Shown here: piece by piece, positions 1-8,923 of the stretch
Layout of the letters: each line of letters opens with the position of its first letter
Position numbering within the stretch: position 1 is the stretch's first letter
Assembly: GCA_947626265.1 (NCBI GenBank)
Contig: CANQRM010000004.1
Location: 89,551-153,550, forward strand
Reading direction: 5' to 3'
Source: an uncultured Oscillospiraceae bacterium
Lineage (GTDB): Bacteria > Bacillota > Clostridia > Oscillospirales > Oscillospiraceae
Length of the DNA: 64,000 bases
Made by a program: the position numbers and the translations under genes
Notes under the pieces: generated by a model
The model's input: only the letters and a program-made list of their open reading frames with translations
Told to the model about the DNA's origin: nothing
Database searches by the model: none

Positions 1-2
1 AC

Positions 3-863
3 TTCAAGGGCCTGGGCGCGACGAATTTCAACTTCCTGTCGGAACCCTTTAAAAACTTCCAGCAGATCCTCAGCTCCCCGTCCTTCAAGACGGCGCTGAA
101 AAACACCTTCGTGCTGTGGGGGCTGAACTTCCTGCCCCAGATCCTGCTGGCCCTGCTGCTGGCGGCCTGGTTCTCCGGGACGCTGTTCCAGGTCAAGGGA
201 CAGGGCTTCTTCAAGGTCGTCTTCTACATGCCCAACATCATCACGGCGGCCACCATCGCCATTTTGTTCGGCACCCTGTTCGGCTACCCCATGGGGCCCA
301 TGAACAGCCTGCTGCAGAAATTGGGCATTCTCAGTTCACCCTATAACTTCTTCCAGAATAAATGGTGGGCGAAGGGCGTCGTATCCTTCATCCAGTTCTG
401 GATGTGGTACGGCTACACCATGATCGTGCTCATATCCGGCATCCTGGGCATGAACACCGAGTGGTTCGAGGCCGCGGAGCTGGACGGCGCCTCGGGTTGG
501 CAGAAGTTCTTCTACATAACCCTTCCCAACCTGCGCACCATCCTGATCTACACCCTGGTCACCAGCCTCATCGGCGGCCTGCAGATGTTCGATATCCCGT
601 ACCTGCTGGTCTCGAAGAGCGGGCCCAACAACGCCACGCTGACCGCCAGTGTGTTCATCTACAACCAGGCGTTCAGCGGAAGCTATATGTATAACCGCGC
701 CTCCGCCGCCAGTATGATCATGTTCGCCATCATCTGCGTGCTCTCCGCCGTGGTGTTCTACCTCATGCGGGACCGGTACGAGGTGAAGGCCCAGAAGGAA
801 CTGAAGCGCGCGGAACGTCAGAGACTTCGCGAGGAGAAGCAGAAAGCGAGGATGGGCGCATGA
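3..863 (+). CDS. ABC sugar transporter permease, MalF-like (5' truncated)
   Basis: This is an inner-membrane permease subunit of a CUT1-type carbohydrate ABC importer. The frame is already open at base 3 and has no convincing start, so the gene begins outside the window. The visible 286 residues are highly hydrophobic. Near the C-terminus they carry the ABC-permease EAA loop (EAAELDGASGWQKFF followed by LPNLRTI), which docks on the ATPase. The basic C-terminal tail ends at a TGA that overlaps the ATG of the next permease (ATGA), a sign of translational coupling. The substrate-binding protein is presumably upstream, outside the window. The GH3 glycosidase downstream suggests an oligosaccharide substrate, but this cannot be read from the permease itself. 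Confidence 0.93.
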   Translation, partial: FKGLGATNFNFLSEPFKNFQQILSSPSFKTALKNTFVLWGLNFLPQILLALLLAAWFSGTLFQVKGQGFFKVVFYMPNIITAATIAILFGTLFGYPMGPMNSLLQKLGILSSPYNFFQNKWWAKGVVSFIQFWMWYGYTMIVLISGILGMNTEWFEAAELDGASGWQKFFYITLPNLRTILIYTLVTSLIGGLQMFDIPYLLVSKSGPNNATLTASVFIYNQAFSGSYMYNRASAASMIMFAIICVLSAVVFYLMRDRYEVKAQKELKRAERQRLREEKQKARMGA

Positions 864-1702
864 AAAAGCTGAATGTATCCAAGGGCTTTCTGGCTATGGT
901 CTACATCGTGTGCATCTTCCTGGCCATACTGAGCATCATGCCCTTTTTGATCATGGTCATCAACTCCACCCGGAGCACCGTGCAGATCCAGCAGCAGGCC
1001 ATCTCCCTGATCCCGTCCAGCCATCTCATCGAGAACTTCAAGATCCTGACGGGCAAGGCCTTCAACCCCATGCGGGGTTTCCTGAACTCCGCCATCATCT
1101 CCCTGGGCGCCACGGCCTGCACCGTGTATTTCTCGTCTTTGACAGCCCACGCCCTGGTGGTATATAATTGGAAGCTGCGCCAGCCGTTCTTCACCTTCAT
1201 CCTGGCGGTGATGATGATCCCCTCCCAGGTGATCAGCATCGGCTTCTATCAGTTCATGTACCGCATCCACCTGACCAACAGCTTCCTGCCCCTGATCCTG
1301 CCGGCCATCGCGGCGCCCAGCACGGTGTTCTTCATGCGGCAGTTCATGCTCTCGTCGCTGCCTCTTGAGATCGTGGAGTCGGCCCGTATCGACGGCTCGC
1401 GGGAATTCCACACCTTCAACCGAATCGTGCTGCCCATCATGAAACCCGCCATCGCCACCCAGGCCATCTTCTCCTTCGTCAACTCCTGGAACCAGCTGTT
1501 TTTGCCGCTGATCCTTCTGACCCGGCAGGAGAAGTACACCATGCCCATCATGGTGTCGCTGCTGAAGGGCGATATCTACAAGAGAGAGAACGGCGCCATT
1601 TATCTGGGCCTGACGCTCACGGTGCTGCCCCTGTTCATCGTGTACTTCCTGCTGTCGAAGTACATCATCGCGGGCGTGGCCCTGGGCAGTGTGAAGGGAT
1701 AA
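860..1702 (+). CDS. ABC sugar transporter permease, MalG-like
   Basis: This is the second CUT1 permease (280 aa) and partner of the preceding MalF-like protein in a carbohydrate importer. It has an N-terminal membrane segment (about residues 12-32), several further hydrophobic stretches, and the EAA loop ESARIDGSREF...LPIMKPA at about residues 173-195, where MalG proteins contact the ATPase. The ATG overlaps the stop of the previous gene, so the pair is likely co-translated. No ATPase gene is present here. Gut Clostridia often use a shared MsmK-type ATPase encoded elsewhere, which is an inference here. Family assignment is secure, but the sugar is unknown. Confidence 0.94.
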   Translation: MKKLNVSKGFLAMVYIVCIFLAILSIMPFLIMVINSTRSTVQIQQQAISLIPSSHLIENFKILTGKAFNPMRGFLNSAIISLGATACTVYFSSLTAHALVVYNWKLRQPFFTFILAVMMIPSQVISIGFYQFMYRIHLTNSFLPLILPAIAAPSTVFFMRQFMLSSLPLEIVESARIDGSREFHTFNRIVLPIMKPAIATQAIFSFVNSWNQLFLPLILLTRQEKYTMPIMVSLLKGDIYKRENGAIYLGLTLTVLPLFIVYFLLSKYIIAGVALGSVKG

Positions 1703-1708
1703 AGATAA

Positions 1709-2365
1709 GTGGATAAGCTGTTCAGCATGGACAACGTGGTTTTCCGTGCCATCGGAAAGCTCGTTGACCTGGTATGGATCAATCTGCTGACGTTGGTATG
1801 CGCCCTGCCCGTTGTTACGGCGGGCGCATCCTTCGCCTCCATGTACTATCTGCTGCTGCGGATGGCGGAAAACGACAGCGGGGCGCTGACCCGCGGCTTC
1901 TTCCGCGCCTTCCGCAAGAACTTCAAAAACGCCACGGCCGTGTGGCTCATAGGGCTCGTCGTGCTGGCCGTGTACGGGTATGAACTGTGGCTGCTGCACC
2001 AGGGGGTGATGGACGCCTACGGGGTGTTGTATAAGGTCTCCCTGGGGCTCATCTCCCTCATCATTGTGGGGGCGGTCATGGTGCTGAACTACTACTTCGC
2101 CCTGCTGGCCCGGTACGACCGAAACTGGAAGCAGACGCTGAAAAACGCGGCGCTGCTCACCGTGGGGTTCCTGCCCAGGAGCCTCGCCATGGCGGTGCTG
2201 ATGCTGTTCCCCCTGGCCCTGATGCTGCTGTCGGACTACTTCTTCTGGCTGTGGTTTTTGTATGGGCTGAGCTATCCGGGCTACCTGATCGCCCGTATCA
2301 TGCTCACGGTCTTTCAGAAGACGGAGGCGCGCCATGAAGGACAGGATGGACAGGGAAAAGTTTAA
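1709..2365 (+). CDS. DUF624 (YesL-like) membrane protein
   Basis: This is a 218-aa integral membrane protein of the YesL/DUF624 family, recognised from the N-terminal pattern MDNVVFRAIGKLVDLVWINLL and the following GASFASMYYLLLRM segment. About five to six hydrophobic segments are visible. YesL-like genes regularly sit beside CUT1 sugar permeases in Firmicutes carbohydrate-use clusters, as here, but their biochemical role is not established. The start is a GTG six bases after the previous stop. The C-terminus overlaps the start of the next gene by about 30 bases, supporting one operon. Confidence 0.85.
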   Translation: MDKLFSMDNVVFRAIGKLVDLVWINLLTLVCALPVVTAGASFASMYYLLLRMAENDSGALTRGFFRAFRKNFKNATAVWLIGLVVLAVYGYELWLLHQGVMDAYGVLYKVSLGLISLIIVGAVMVLNYYFALLARYDRNWKQTLKNAALLTVGFLPRSLAMAVLMLFPLALMLLSDYFFWLWFLYGLSYPGYLIARIMLTVFQKTEARHEGQDGQGKV

Positions 2366-2891
2366 AGCCCTGACCTTTCCCAAGAAAATACAGTGGGTGC
2401 TGCAATACTACGGCGTGACCATGCTGGTCATCGCCGCGGCGGTATTCGTGGGCGCGGTGTTCTTAAAGTCCGTGTTCGGCCCGGGGGATCAATATGCCCT
2501 GCGCATCATGGCCCTGGACGACCGGCTGAGCACGGAGCAGTGCCAGACCTTTGCCCAAGAGCTGGGCGAGCTGGTGGGCGGTGAGTGTGACGTGACCAGC
2601 TACCTGGAGAGCGATACGGCCCAGATGCAGGCCTTCGTGGTCCGCCTTACCACGGACCCCCTGGACCTGGTCATTGCCCCGGAGGACACGATGGAGCAGC
2701 TGGTGGAGAACGGCTACGTGGCCGCGGGATTACAGCTGCAGGACGATTCCCGCTACATGCAGGCCACCGGCGCGTATGGGGCGGATGCCCGGCCCCGGTA
2801 CATCGGGCGCACGTCGGTGGGCGTGAACGGGGAAAACGCCGCGGCAGCGGAGGAGTACTTCACCCAGTCCGCGGCGGAACAGGGACCATAA
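2334..2891 (+). CDS. Membrane-anchored protein of unknown function
   Basis: This 185-aa protein has a short basic cytoplasmic N-terminus, one membrane segment (about residues 24-46, TMLVIAAAVFVGAVFLKSV) and an acidic extracytoplasmic domain of about 135 residues. No family motif was recognised. It overlaps the DUF624 gene by 32 bases and is followed after 22 bases by the GH3 gene, so it belongs to the sugar-transport operon. Its topology resembles that of small proteins that accompany YesL-type genes. A role in sugar binding or in assembly of the transporter would be a guess. Confidence 0.75.
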   Translation: MKDRMDREKFKALTFPKKIQWVLQYYGVTMLVIAAAVFVGAVFLKSVFGPGDQYALRIMALDDRLSTEQCQTFAQELGELVGGECDVTSYLESDTAQMQAFVVRLTTDPLDLVIAPEDTMEQLVENGYVAAGLQLQDDSRYMQATGAYGADARPRYIGRTSVGVNGENAAAAEEYFTQSAAEQGP

Positions 2892-2913
2892 TTTCGATAT
2901 CAAGGAGCGACTT

Positions 2914-5064
2914 ATGCGGCTTTTTGAAAATAAAAAGAAGACCGAGGAATATAAAAAGCGGGCCCATGACCTGGTGGCCCAGATGACCCTGGAGGAGAAG
3001 GTATCCCAGATGCTCTTCAACGCCCCGGCCATCGAGCGGCTGGGCGTGCCCGCCTACAACTGGTGGAACGAGGCGCTGCACGGGGTGGCCCGGGCCGGCA
3101 CGGCCACGGTGTTCCCCCAAGCCATCGCCATGGCGGCCGCCTTTGACGAGGAGCTGGTCCATGAGGTGGCCGACGCCATCTCCACCGAGGCCAGGGGCAA
3201 ATTCAACGCCCAGCAGCAGTTCGACGACCGGGATATCTACAAGGGCCTGACCATGTGGTCCCCCAACGTGAACATCTTCCGGGACCCCCGCTGGGGCCGG
3301 GGCCACGAGACCTACGGGGAGGACCCCTTTCTCACCGGGCGCCTGGGCGGCGCCTTTGTGCGGGGCCTGCAGGGGGATGACCCGGACTATTTGAAGGTGG
3401 CGGCCTGCGCCAAGCACTTTGCCGTCCACTCCGGGCCGGAGGACCTGCGCCATGAGTTCGACGCGGAGGTGTCCAAACAGGACCTGTTCGAGACCTACCT
3501 GCCCGCCTTTAAGGAGCTGGTGCAGGACGAGGGCGTGGAGGCGGTCATGGGCGCCTACAACCGGGTCAACGGGGAGCCCTGCTGCGGCAGCGAGACCCTT
3601 TTGAAGGACATCCTCCGGGGCCAGTGGGGCTTTGACGGACACGTGGTGTCCGACTGCTGGGCCATCAAGGACTTCTACCTGGGCCACCACGTCACGGCCA
3701 ACGCCCGCCAGGCGGCGGTCCTGGCGGTGACCAACGGCTGCGACGTGAACTGCGGCGAGGTGTTCGTGAACCTGGTCCAGGCGGTCCGGGAGGGGCTCAT
3801 CGGCGAGGACAAGATCACCCAGGCCTGCGAGCGGCTGTTCACCACCCGGATGAAGCTGGGCCTGTTCGAGCAGCCGGGGAAGGTGCCCTATGACAGTATC
3901 GACTACAGCGTGGTGGACAGCCCCGCCATGAAGGCGCTGGACCTGGACGCGGCGAAGCGGTGCCTCACCCTTTTGAAAAACGACGGGCTGCTGCCCCTGG
4001 ATAAGACAAAGATAAAGACCCTGGGCGTCATCGGCCCCAACGCCGACAACCGCCGGGCCCTGGTGGGCAACTATGAGGGCACCGCCTCCCGGTACGAGAC
4101 CGTGCTGGAGGGGCTGGAGGACTACCTGGTCGGGGACGTGCGGGTGGTCTATTCCCAGGGCTGCCACCTCTTTATGGACCGGGCGGAGCACCTGGGCCAG
4201 GCCAACGACCGGCTCTCCGAGGTGAAGGCCGTGTGCCAGGAGAGCGACGTGGTGGTGGCCGTGATGGGCCTGGACCCCAGCCTGGAGGGCGAGGAGGGCG
4301 ACCAGGGCAACGCCCACGCCAGCGGCGACAAGAAGGACCTGCGCCTGCCCGGCCTGCAGGAGCAGATATTGAAGGCCGCTGTGGACAGCGGCAAGCCCGT
4401 GGTGCTGGTGGTGCTCAGCGGCAGCGCTCTGGCCCTGGACTGGGCCGAGGAAAACGTGTCCGCCATACTGCAGGGCTGGTACCCCGGCGCCCGGGGCGGC
4501 ACGGCTATCGCCCAGACCCTCTTCGGGGACAACTGCCCCGAGGGCCGTCTGCCCGTGACCTTCTACAGCGAGAACCAGGCCCTGCCCGATTTCACCGACT
4601 ACGCCATGAAGGGCCGGACCTATCGGTATCTGGACTCGGAGCCCCTCTATCCCTTCGGATACGGGCTTTCCTATACCACCTTCGCCTTCTCCAACGAGGC
4701 CCTGTCGGCCGATACGGTCACAGCGGACGGCCTCACGGTGACATGCCGGGTGAAGAACACCGGCGCTTACGCCTCCCGGGTCCCGGTGCAGGTCTATGTG
4801 AAGGCCCGCCGGCCCGGCACCCCCAACGCCCAGCTGAAGGGCCTCGTCAAGGTTGCCCTGGCGCCGGGGGAGGAGAAGGAAGTGACCATAGCGCTGCCCG
4901 CCGCCGGCTTCGGCCTGTACGACGACCAGGGCGTGCTCCGGGTGGAGGCGGGGGACTACGACGTGTTTGTGGGCCAGTCCCAGCCCGACGGGCGGAGCGT
5001 GGCGCTTCTGGGCGCCGCCCCCGCGTCCCTGCGTGCCGTCTGCCGGGAGGGCTTCACGCTGTAA
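2914..5064 (+). CDS. Glycoside hydrolase family 3 (beta-xylosidase/beta-glucosidase type)
   Basis: This 716-aa protein is the usual length for a three-domain GH3 enzyme that removes terminal beta-linked sugars from oligosaccharides. The N-terminal barrel has the WWNEALHGVA and DPRWGRGHETYGEDP signatures seen in xylosidase-like GH3 members, a KH pair at K167-H168, and the nucleophile context VVSDCW with Asp247. The second alpha/beta domain runs to about residue 560, and a fibronectin-III-like domain ends the protein. There is no signal peptide, so it should act in the cytoplasm on sugars imported by the upstream permeases. The start at 2914 follows an AAGGAG site. Substrate choice between xyloside and glucoside is not certain. 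Confidence 0.95.
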   Translation: MRLFENKKKTEEYKKRAHDLVAQMTLEEKVSQMLFNAPAIERLGVPAYNWWNEALHGVARAGTATVFPQAIAMAAAFDEELVHEVADAISTEARGKFNAQQQFDDRDIYKGLTMWSPNVNIFRDPRWGRGHETYGEDPFLTGRLGGAFVRGLQGDDPDYLKVAACAKHFAVHSGPEDLRHEFDAEVSKQDLFETYLPAFKELVQDEGVEAVMGAYNRVNGEPCCGSETLLKDILRGQWGFDGHVVSDCWAIKDFYLGHHVTANARQAAVLAVTNGCDVNCGEVFVNLVQAVREGLIGEDKITQACERLFTTRMKLGLFEQPGKVPYDSIDYSVVDSPAMKALDLDAAKRCLTLLKNDGLLPLDKTKIKTLGVIGPNADNRRALVGNYEGTASRYETVLEGLEDYLVGDVRVVYSQGCHLFMDRAEHLGQANDRLSEVKAVCQESDVVVAVMGLDPSLEGEEGDQGNAHASGDKKDLRLPGLQEQILKAAVDSGKPVVLVVLSGSALALDWAEENVSAILQGWYPGARGGTAIAQTLFGDNCPEGRLPVTFYSENQALPDFTDYAMKGRTYRYLDSEPLYPFGYGLSYTTFAFSNEALSADTVTADGLTVTCRVKNTGAYASRVPVQVYVKARRPGTPNAQLKGLVKVALAPGEEKEVTIALPAAGFGLYDDQGVLRVEAGDYDVFVGQSQPDGRSVALLGAAPASLRAVCREGFTL

Positions 5065-5122
5065 AAGAAGAGAACAATGTCCCGCGGTGCGGCGGCCCGG
5101 GCATCTGTTAGCGCGACCATCA

Positions 5123-5163
5123 CCAGACAGAACAGACCCTGTTTTAGGGTCTGTTCTGTCTGG
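5123..5163. terminator. 17-bp perfect hairpin after the GH3 operon
   Basis: Arms 5123-5139 and 5147-5163 are perfect inverted complements around a 7-base loop. There is no clear T-tract on either side, so it may be a weak terminator or a 3'-end stabiliser instead of a classic intrinsic terminator. It separates the GH3 operon from the restriction-modification pair. Confidence 0.6.
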
Positions 5164-5221
5164 TATGGGGAAGGTCTGGCCCGTATGAGGCGGCCGGTCC
5201 GCACTCAGGGGGCTGTTACTC

Positions 5222-5250
5222 TTGAAATCAAAATTTAAGTGTGCTACAAT
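5222..5250 (+). promoter_or_regulatory. Sigma-A-type promoter for the restriction-modification operon
   Basis: TTGAAA (5222-5227), a 17-base spacer and TACAAT (5245-5250) lie in a markedly AT-rich stretch 43 bases upstream of the methylase ATG. A second AT-rich hexamer (TATAAT at 5252) is nearby, so the exact -10 is not certain. Confidence 0.65.
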
Positions 5251-5292
5251 ATATAATGAAATAATATAATTATAGGAAGCGAGGTCGAAGCG

Positions 5293-6141
5293 ATGAATCC
5301 TGTTCTGAAATATCGTGGCGGGAAATCGCGGGAGATACCTCGCTTTTTGCAGTATATTCCCGATGATTTCAACAGGTATATCGAACCCTTTTTTGGCGGC
5401 GGAGCGGTGTACTTTTATTTGGAACCGGACAGAGCCATTATCAATGATATAAACGAAAGGCTCATGACCTTTTATCGCCAGGTAAGAGATCAGTATGCTC
5501 TGATGCGGCGGCAGCTGGATTCTATTCAAAGCGTTTATGAGAAGAACCAGCAGGATTTTCGCCGGTTGAAAGCAGAGTCTCCCGACAAACGGGTTCCGAA
5601 CGCGAATGAAGAACTGTATTATCACATGAGAGACTTGTTTAATCACCCGGATGATACATATTTGGATGGTGTATTATATTTCTTTATCAATAAAACTGCA
5701 TATTCAGGCATGATAAGATATAACAACAACGGAGAATATAATGTTCCCTTTGGCCGCTATCCCAACCTGAACACCAGGATGATCACGCAGCAGCACAGTG
5801 AGCTGCTGCAAAAAGCGGAACTTTTCAGCGTTGACTATCGCCAGATATTTGATATGGCAGAAGAGGATGACTTCATTTTTCTTGATCCGCCTTATGATTG
5901 CATTTTCAATGATTATGGCAATATAGACATGATGAACGGTTTTGATGAAACAGAGCATCGCCGATTGGCGGAGGATTTTAAGAATCTTCCGTGCCGCGCG
6001 CTGATGGTGATCGGAAAAACGCCGTTGACAGAGGAGCTTTATAATAAGTACATATTCGACGAGTACTACAAAAACTATGCTGTCAATATAAGAAACCGCT
6101 TCAAGAACGATAAAATGCACATCGTCGTAAAAAACTACTGA
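5293..6141 (+). CDS. Dam-family (D12 class) DNA adenine N6-methyltransferase
   Basis: This 282-aa enzyme transfers a methyl group from S-adenosylmethionine to adenine N6. The SAM-binding motif PFFGGGAVYF is at residues 32-41, after the family N-terminus LKYRGGKS. The catalytic motif DPPYD starts at residue 198, giving the alpha-class D12 order. It is followed after 14 bases by an AlwI-family endonuclease gene, so its job is probably to protect host DNA. AlwI cuts at GGATC and Dam methylates GATC, so one palindromic-site methylase could protect both strands of the asymmetric site; this is inferred from families. The gene is AT-richer than its neighbours, suggesting horizontal acquisition. Confidence 0.93.
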   Translation: MNPVLKYRGGKSREIPRFLQYIPDDFNRYIEPFFGGGAVYFYLEPDRAIINDINERLMTFYRQVRDQYALMRRQLDSIQSVYEKNQQDFRRLKAESPDKRVPNANEELYYHMRDLFNHPDDTYLDGVLYFFINKTAYSGMIRYNNNGEYNVPFGRYPNLNTRMITQQHSELLQKAELFSVDYRQIFDMAEEDDFIFLDPPYDCIFNDYGNIDMMNGFDETEHRRLAEDFKNLPCRALMVIGKTPLTEELYNKYIFDEYYKNYAVNIRNRFKNDKMHIVVKNY

Positions 6142-6155
6142 CGAGGTACGAGAGA

Positions 6156-7844
6156 ATGGCATATTTGAAAAACAAGGCCCTCTTTTTCACTACGTCCCCG
6201 CGGACGCCGGCAAAAATGCTTCCAGAGATACAGCTGTTAGTGGATAATTTCTCTGGACAGAAGTGGAACAGGCAGACCCAGGCCGACTATTTTGACATGT
6301 TGATCGAGACGGACTTTTTTGAGGGAAAGAAGTCTGTCAAAAATAAAGACTTTAAATCAAGAGACCGGATCAATCGTGCCCCAAAGGCGCTGGGGTTCGT
6401 TGATCTGGCCCCGCATATCGAGCTGACAGAAGCGGGCAGGGAGCTGATATATGGAAAGCGTCCGCAGGAAATATTTCTGCGGCAGTTATTAAAATTCCAG
6501 ATCCCATCCCCCTATCATATCGAGGTAAAAGCGATCCGGGGCACTTTTTGCATCAAGCCTTATTTGGAGATCATGCGCCTTGTTCGGGACTTGGGGAGTA
6601 TTTCTTTCGATGAACTGAAGATATTTGCTCTAAGGCTGACGGACTATAAGCGGTATGAGTCTGTAAAAGGAGCTATCCTCGCTTTCAGAGAAGAAAAAGA
6701 GGCCCATAAAGGGAAATATAAAAAATATGTTGAAGAAAAATGGATAGAGGCGCTGCTGCAAACGTATTCCAAAGATATCGCTGCCGGCAGGACAAAAACA
6801 CGTGAATCGAACGACAGAAGCCTCAAAAATTTCTTGAGGACCAAAAAGCGCAATACGCGGGATTATGCCGACGCGTGTTTTCGTTACCTGCGTTACACCG
6901 GGCTCGTTTCCGTTTCGCATAAAAACCGCTCCATATCTTTCTACCCGGACAAACTGAAAGAAGTCGATTTTATCCTTGAGACCGTAGACAGAGAGCCCAT
7001 ATATGTCAATAACACTGGTAAATACAAGGACTATTTGTTCAATACGTCCCTGCCGGTTTTATATGTGGATAACATTGATAATGTTATCGATCACATCATG
7101 CGCATAAGCGAGTACACACAGCGGCAGCTTTCCGGCATGATGCTCAATGAATTGAAAGATATGCGCGATGCGATCGTTGCAGAGCGCAAAGAAGCGGTCA
7201 TAAAAGAGCAGGTCACAGAGATAAAGTCTTATGCGCTGTACTCTGAAGTCATTGATACCTTCAACGAGATTCTGTCCGACGGCTATTATGACGCGCCGCT
7301 GATGCTGGAATATAATACATGGCGGGCAATGACCATGCTGGATGGCGGGAACATAAAAGGGAACTTCAAATTTGATGATATGGGCCAGCCCCTTTCAACA
7401 GCCTCCGGCAATATGCCGGATATCGAATGTGAGTATGACGATTTTGTGCTCGCTGTGGAAGTCACTATGCAGCAAGGCCAGCGGCAGTTCGAAAGCGAGA
7501 GTGAGCCGGTAGCGCGCCATTTTGGGCAAATGAAAAAACGCACGGGAAAAGATGCCTATTGTTTATTCATCGCCCCGGCGATCAACAAGGCGTGCTTAAC
7601 TTACTTTTATACTCTGAATAAGATCGATATCTCCTACTACGGAGGAAAGACAAAGATCATCCCGTTGGATCTGGCCCAGTTCATGCAGCTGGTAGAGAAC
7701 TCCTATAACTTCCCCAGCCAGCCGACGCCTGATACCATCAGACAGCTCCTTGATGAGTTCATCCGGCAGGAAGACCTGTCCGCTGATGAAAACGAATGGA
7801 ATGAGCGGATCCAAAACTGTGTTGTGAAATGGCTGACCGCATAG
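6156..7844 (+). CDS. AlwI-family type II restriction endonuclease
   Basis: This 562-aa protein matches the AlwI restriction endonuclease family, as seen in the N-terminal signature FTTSPRTPAKMLPEIQLLV and KWNRQTQ. Known members recognise GGATC or related asymmetric sites and cleave outside them. A likely catalytic region lies at about residues 425-455 (PDIECEYDDFVLAVEVT...), with acidic residues followed by the E-x-T of this nuclease group. It lies directly downstream of a Dam-like methylase in one transcription unit, the usual methylase-first order. Base composition is lower in GC than flanking host genes. Specificity is inferred from family only. Confidence 0.88.
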   Translation: MAYLKNKALFFTTSPRTPAKMLPEIQLLVDNFSGQKWNRQTQADYFDMLIETDFFEGKKSVKNKDFKSRDRINRAPKALGFVDLAPHIELTEAGRELIYGKRPQEIFLRQLLKFQIPSPYHIEVKAIRGTFCIKPYLEIMRLVRDLGSISFDELKIFALRLTDYKRYESVKGAILAFREEKEAHKGKYKKYVEEKWIEALLQTYSKDIAAGRTKTRESNDRSLKNFLRTKKRNTRDYADACFRYLRYTGLVSVSHKNRSISFYPDKLKEVDFILETVDREPIYVNNTGKYKDYLFNTSLPVLYVDNIDNVIDHIMRISEYTQRQLSGMMLNELKDMRDAIVAERKEAVIKEQVTEIKSYALYSEVIDTFNEILSDGYYDAPLMLEYNTWRAMTMLDGGNIKGNFKFDDMGQPLSTASGNMPDIECEYDDFVLAVEVTMQQGQRQFESESEPVARHFGQMKKRTGKDAYCLFIAPAINKACLTYFYTLNKIDISYYGGKTKIIPLDLAQFMQLVENSYNFPSQPTPDTIRQLLDEFIRQEDLSADENEWNERIQNCVVKWLTA

Positions 7845-7896
7845 GTATGATTTCTCTTGGCGACTTCTTTCTTTCCCTTTCAAGGAGCGTAGACAT

Positions 7897-8664
7897 ATGA
7901 ATCTCTTTCTGACGTTAGCCTTTCTGTTTTTTATCGGCTCGGTGTTCGGCTGGGTGCTGGAGCTGTTCTTCCGGCGGTTCATCTCCTCGGCCAACCCGGA
8001 GCGGAAGTGGATAAACCCCGGCTTCTGCACGGGCCCATGGCTGCCCCTTTATGGCTCCGGGCTGTGCATCCTCTTCCTCATCGCCAGCCTGGAAAATATG
8101 ACGTTCATCACGGACCCCGTCTGGGAGCGGGTGGCGCTGTTCGCCGCCATGGCCGTGTGCATGACGGCCATCGAGTACATAGCCGGCATCCTGAGCCTGA
8201 AGGTGGCCCATGTGCGGCTGTGGGACTACAGCCATGAGTGGGGCAACATCCAAGGCATCATCTGCCCCAAGTTCTCCTTCTTCTGGGCCGTGCTGGGGGC
8301 GGCGTATTACTTCCTCATCCACCCCCATATCCTGGGCGCGCTCCACTGGCTGGCGCAGAATTTGGCGTTCTCCTTCTTCATCGGCCTGTTCTACGGCGTG
8401 TTCATCGTGGACCTGTGCCACTCCGCCCAGATCGTGACCAAGCTGAAGGCCTTCGCCGACGAGAACGACGTCATCATCAGGTACGAGAGCCTGAAGTCCC
8501 ACATCCGCTCTGCCCAGGACCAGGCCGCCCAGAAGTACCACTTCTTCCGCCCCTTCCAGTCTGCCCGCAGCCTCCATGAGCACCTGCAGGACCGCCTGAA
8601 GGAGATGGAGGAGGCCGTAAAGGAGAACCGGGACCTGGTGTTCCAGCCCCGGCATAAAAAGTGA
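7897..8664 (+). CDS. Putative ABC transporter permease, CmpB-like (PF06541-type)
   Basis: This 255-aa polytopic membrane protein is recognised by its N-terminal pattern FFIGSVFGWVLELFFRRF and the GFCTGPWLPLYGSG motif. These are characteristic of the 'putative ABC transporter permease' family common in Clostridia. There are about five to six membrane segments, then a basic, charged cytoplasmic C-terminal tail of about 60 residues. The start follows an AAGGAG site. No ATPase partner is adjacent, and the transported substrate is unknown for the family. Codon use is GC-rich again, unlike the upstream restriction genes. Confidence 0.82.
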   Translation: MNLFLTLAFLFFIGSVFGWVLELFFRRFISSANPERKWINPGFCTGPWLPLYGSGLCILFLIASLENMTFITDPVWERVALFAAMAVCMTAIEYIAGILSLKVAHVRLWDYSHEWGNIQGIICPKFSFFWAVLGAAYYFLIHPHILGALHWLAQNLAFSFFIGLFYGVFIVDLCHSAQIVTKLKAFADENDVIIRYESLKSHIRSAQDQAAQKYHFFRPFQSARSLHEHLQDRLKEMEEAVKENRDLVFQPRHKK

Positions 8665-8683
8665 TTTTCTCCGAATAATGCAA

Positions 8684-8708
8684 AAACGCGCCGCATTGCG
8701 GCGCGTTT
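8684..8708. terminator. Bidirectional intrinsic terminator
   Basis: An 11-bp perfect stem (8684-8694 with 8698-8708) is flanked by A-rich and T-rich runs. It sits between the convergent membrane-protein gene and the minus-strand XRE genes and can serve both. Confidence 0.85.
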
Positions 8709-8712
8709 CCCT

Positions 8713-8919
8713 TTATTTTGATGGGTCGTCGGTCAAGCCGAGCAGGTAGTCGGCGCTGACGCCGTAAAACCGGGCCAGCTTTACGATGAACTCTGCCGTC
8801 AGGGGCTGGGTGCCCGTCTCCACGTAGCTGTACTTCCGCTGGGTCACGCCCAGGGCCTCGGCCACGACCGCCTGGGTCAGATCGTGGTCCTCCCGCAGGT
8901 CCCGCATCCGGTTCGGCAT
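8713..8919 (-). CDS. Small XRE-family DNA-binding regulator
   Basis: This is a 68-aa helix-turn-helix protein made almost entirely of the Cro/C1-type domain: RMRDLREDHDLTQAVVAEAL, then the recognition segment TQRKYSYVETG, then the tail FYGVSADYLLGLTDD typical of Firmicutes XRE repressors. The start chosen at 8919 gives MPNRMRDL and lies three bases after the stop of the upstream XRE gene, so the two are probably one operon. A longer version starting further upstream would overlap that gene and lacks a domain. Targets are unknown. Confidence 0.85.
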   Translation of the reverse strand: MPNRMRDLREDHDLTQAVVAEALGVTQRKYSYVETGTQPLTAEFIVKLARFYGVSADYLLGLTDDPSK

Positions 8920-8923
8920 GATA

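Noticed and set aside
2860..5646. A 928-codon minus-strand ORF opposite the GH3 gene
   Set aside because: It is low-complexity (His/Gly/Val/Gln-rich) sequence antisense to a complete GH3 enzyme and arises from GC-rich codon bias.
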